Source of the DNA: Alphaproteobacteria bacterium
Lineage (GTDB): Bacteria; Pseudomonadota; Alphaproteobacteria; JABAAW01
Length of the DNA: 6,401 bases
NCBI GenBank assembly: GCA_014239005.1
Contig: JABAAA010000049.1
Span: 1,791 to 8,191, forward strand
Direction of reading: 5' to 3'
Shown here: piece by piece, positions 6,228 through 6,401 of the stretch
Numbering within the stretch: position 1 is the stretch's first letter
Layout of the letters: each line of letters starts with the position of its first letter
Notes under the pieces: generated by a model
Database searches by the model: none
Seen by the model: only the letters and a program-made list of their open reading frames with translations
Told to the model about the DNA's origin: nothing
Position numbers and translations under genes: made by a program

Positions 6228-6401
6228 TCAGAGGATGACGAGGTCGGCTTTGAGGGCGCCGGCGGCTTTGATGGTTTGCAGGATTTCGATGAGGTCGCGC
6301 GGCGTTGTTCCGAGTCGGTTGAGTCCCTCGACGAGTCTTCGCAAAGGCACGCTGCGCGGCAAGAGAGCGACGGTGTTTCCGTCGGCGGTTTGTTGTATGA
6401 C
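6228..6401 (-). CDS. flgI: Flagellar P-ring protein, C-terminal end (runs off the window)
   Basis: FlgI forms the periplasmic P-ring around the rod. Only the last 57 codons are visible. They read through LPRSVPLRRLVEGLNRLGTT, then PRDLIEILQTIKAAGALKAD and the end LVIL, which is the conserved FlgI C-terminus: the VxxLNxLGxTPRDLIxILQxIKAAGAL pattern is diagnostic. The TGA stop is at 6230-6228. flgI followed by a rod-binding flgJ is the usual alphaproteobacterial order. Leu codons in this piece are eight CTC, two TTG and one CTG, in contrast to flgK. Confidence 0.93.
   Translation of the reverse strand, partial: VIQQTADGNTVALLPRSVPLRRLVEGLNRLGTTPRDLIEILQTIKAAGALKADLVIL

Overview
The window looks like a compact bacterial chromosome segment, most likely from an alphaproteobacterium. 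All eight genes lie on the minus strand, so they read from high to low coordinates. Evidence for the lineage is the one-domain rod-binding FlgJ/CheL-type protein without a muramidase domain, the miaA-ilvB-ilvH-ilvC order, and the style of the IlvB and IlvH proteins. This is inference from family knowledge; I cannot name a genus. No gene-free stretch exceeds 68 bases, and I see no rRNA, tRNA, CRISPR, insertion sequence or phage gene.

Flagellar part (6401 down to 3562): the 3' end of flgI (P-ring), a one-domain flgJ (rod-binding), a FlgN-like export chaperone candidate and flgK (hook-filament junction protein 1). The genes are tightly packed: flgJ and flgN overlap by ATGA, flgN and flgK are 9 bases apart, and the flgK ribosome site overlaps the flgN stop. 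FlgI and FlgJ serve the rod and P-ring; FlgN would escort FlgK to the export apparatus. flgL, the usual partner downstream of flgK, is not here.

Housekeeping part (3554 down to 1): miaA (tRNA A37 dimethylallyltransferase), ilvB and ilvH (large and small subunits of acetolactate synthase) and the first 32 codons of ilvC (ketol-acid reductoisomerase). IlvBH makes acetolactate or acetohydroxybutyrate and IlvC carries out the next step of valine, leucine and isoleucine synthesis. Gaps are 68 bases (miaA-ilvB), 4 bases (ilvB-ilvH) and 31 bases (ilvH-ilvC). The flagellar genes run into miaA with about 7 bases between them, so one transcript could cover everything.

Main oddities. (1) miaA has an intact frame and P-loop but no ATG, GTG or TTG between the last upstream stop and the P-loop; an ATC is the best start candidate. 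(2) flgN and flgK use G/T-ending codons (TTG, GAG, GCG), while flgI, flgJ, miaA and the ilv genes use C-ending codons (CTC, GCC, ATC). The switch falls at the flgJ/flgN and flgK/miaA borders, and the second border is where miaA lacks a start. (3) MiaA has Ala in place of the conserved Thr of its GGTxLY motif. (4) Short tandem repeats of 10-15 bases occur four times: before ilvB (helically phased A-tracts), inside miaA, inside flgN and between flgI and flgJ. I did not find a clearly new multi-gene system; the best leads are the miaA start and the codon-usage island.
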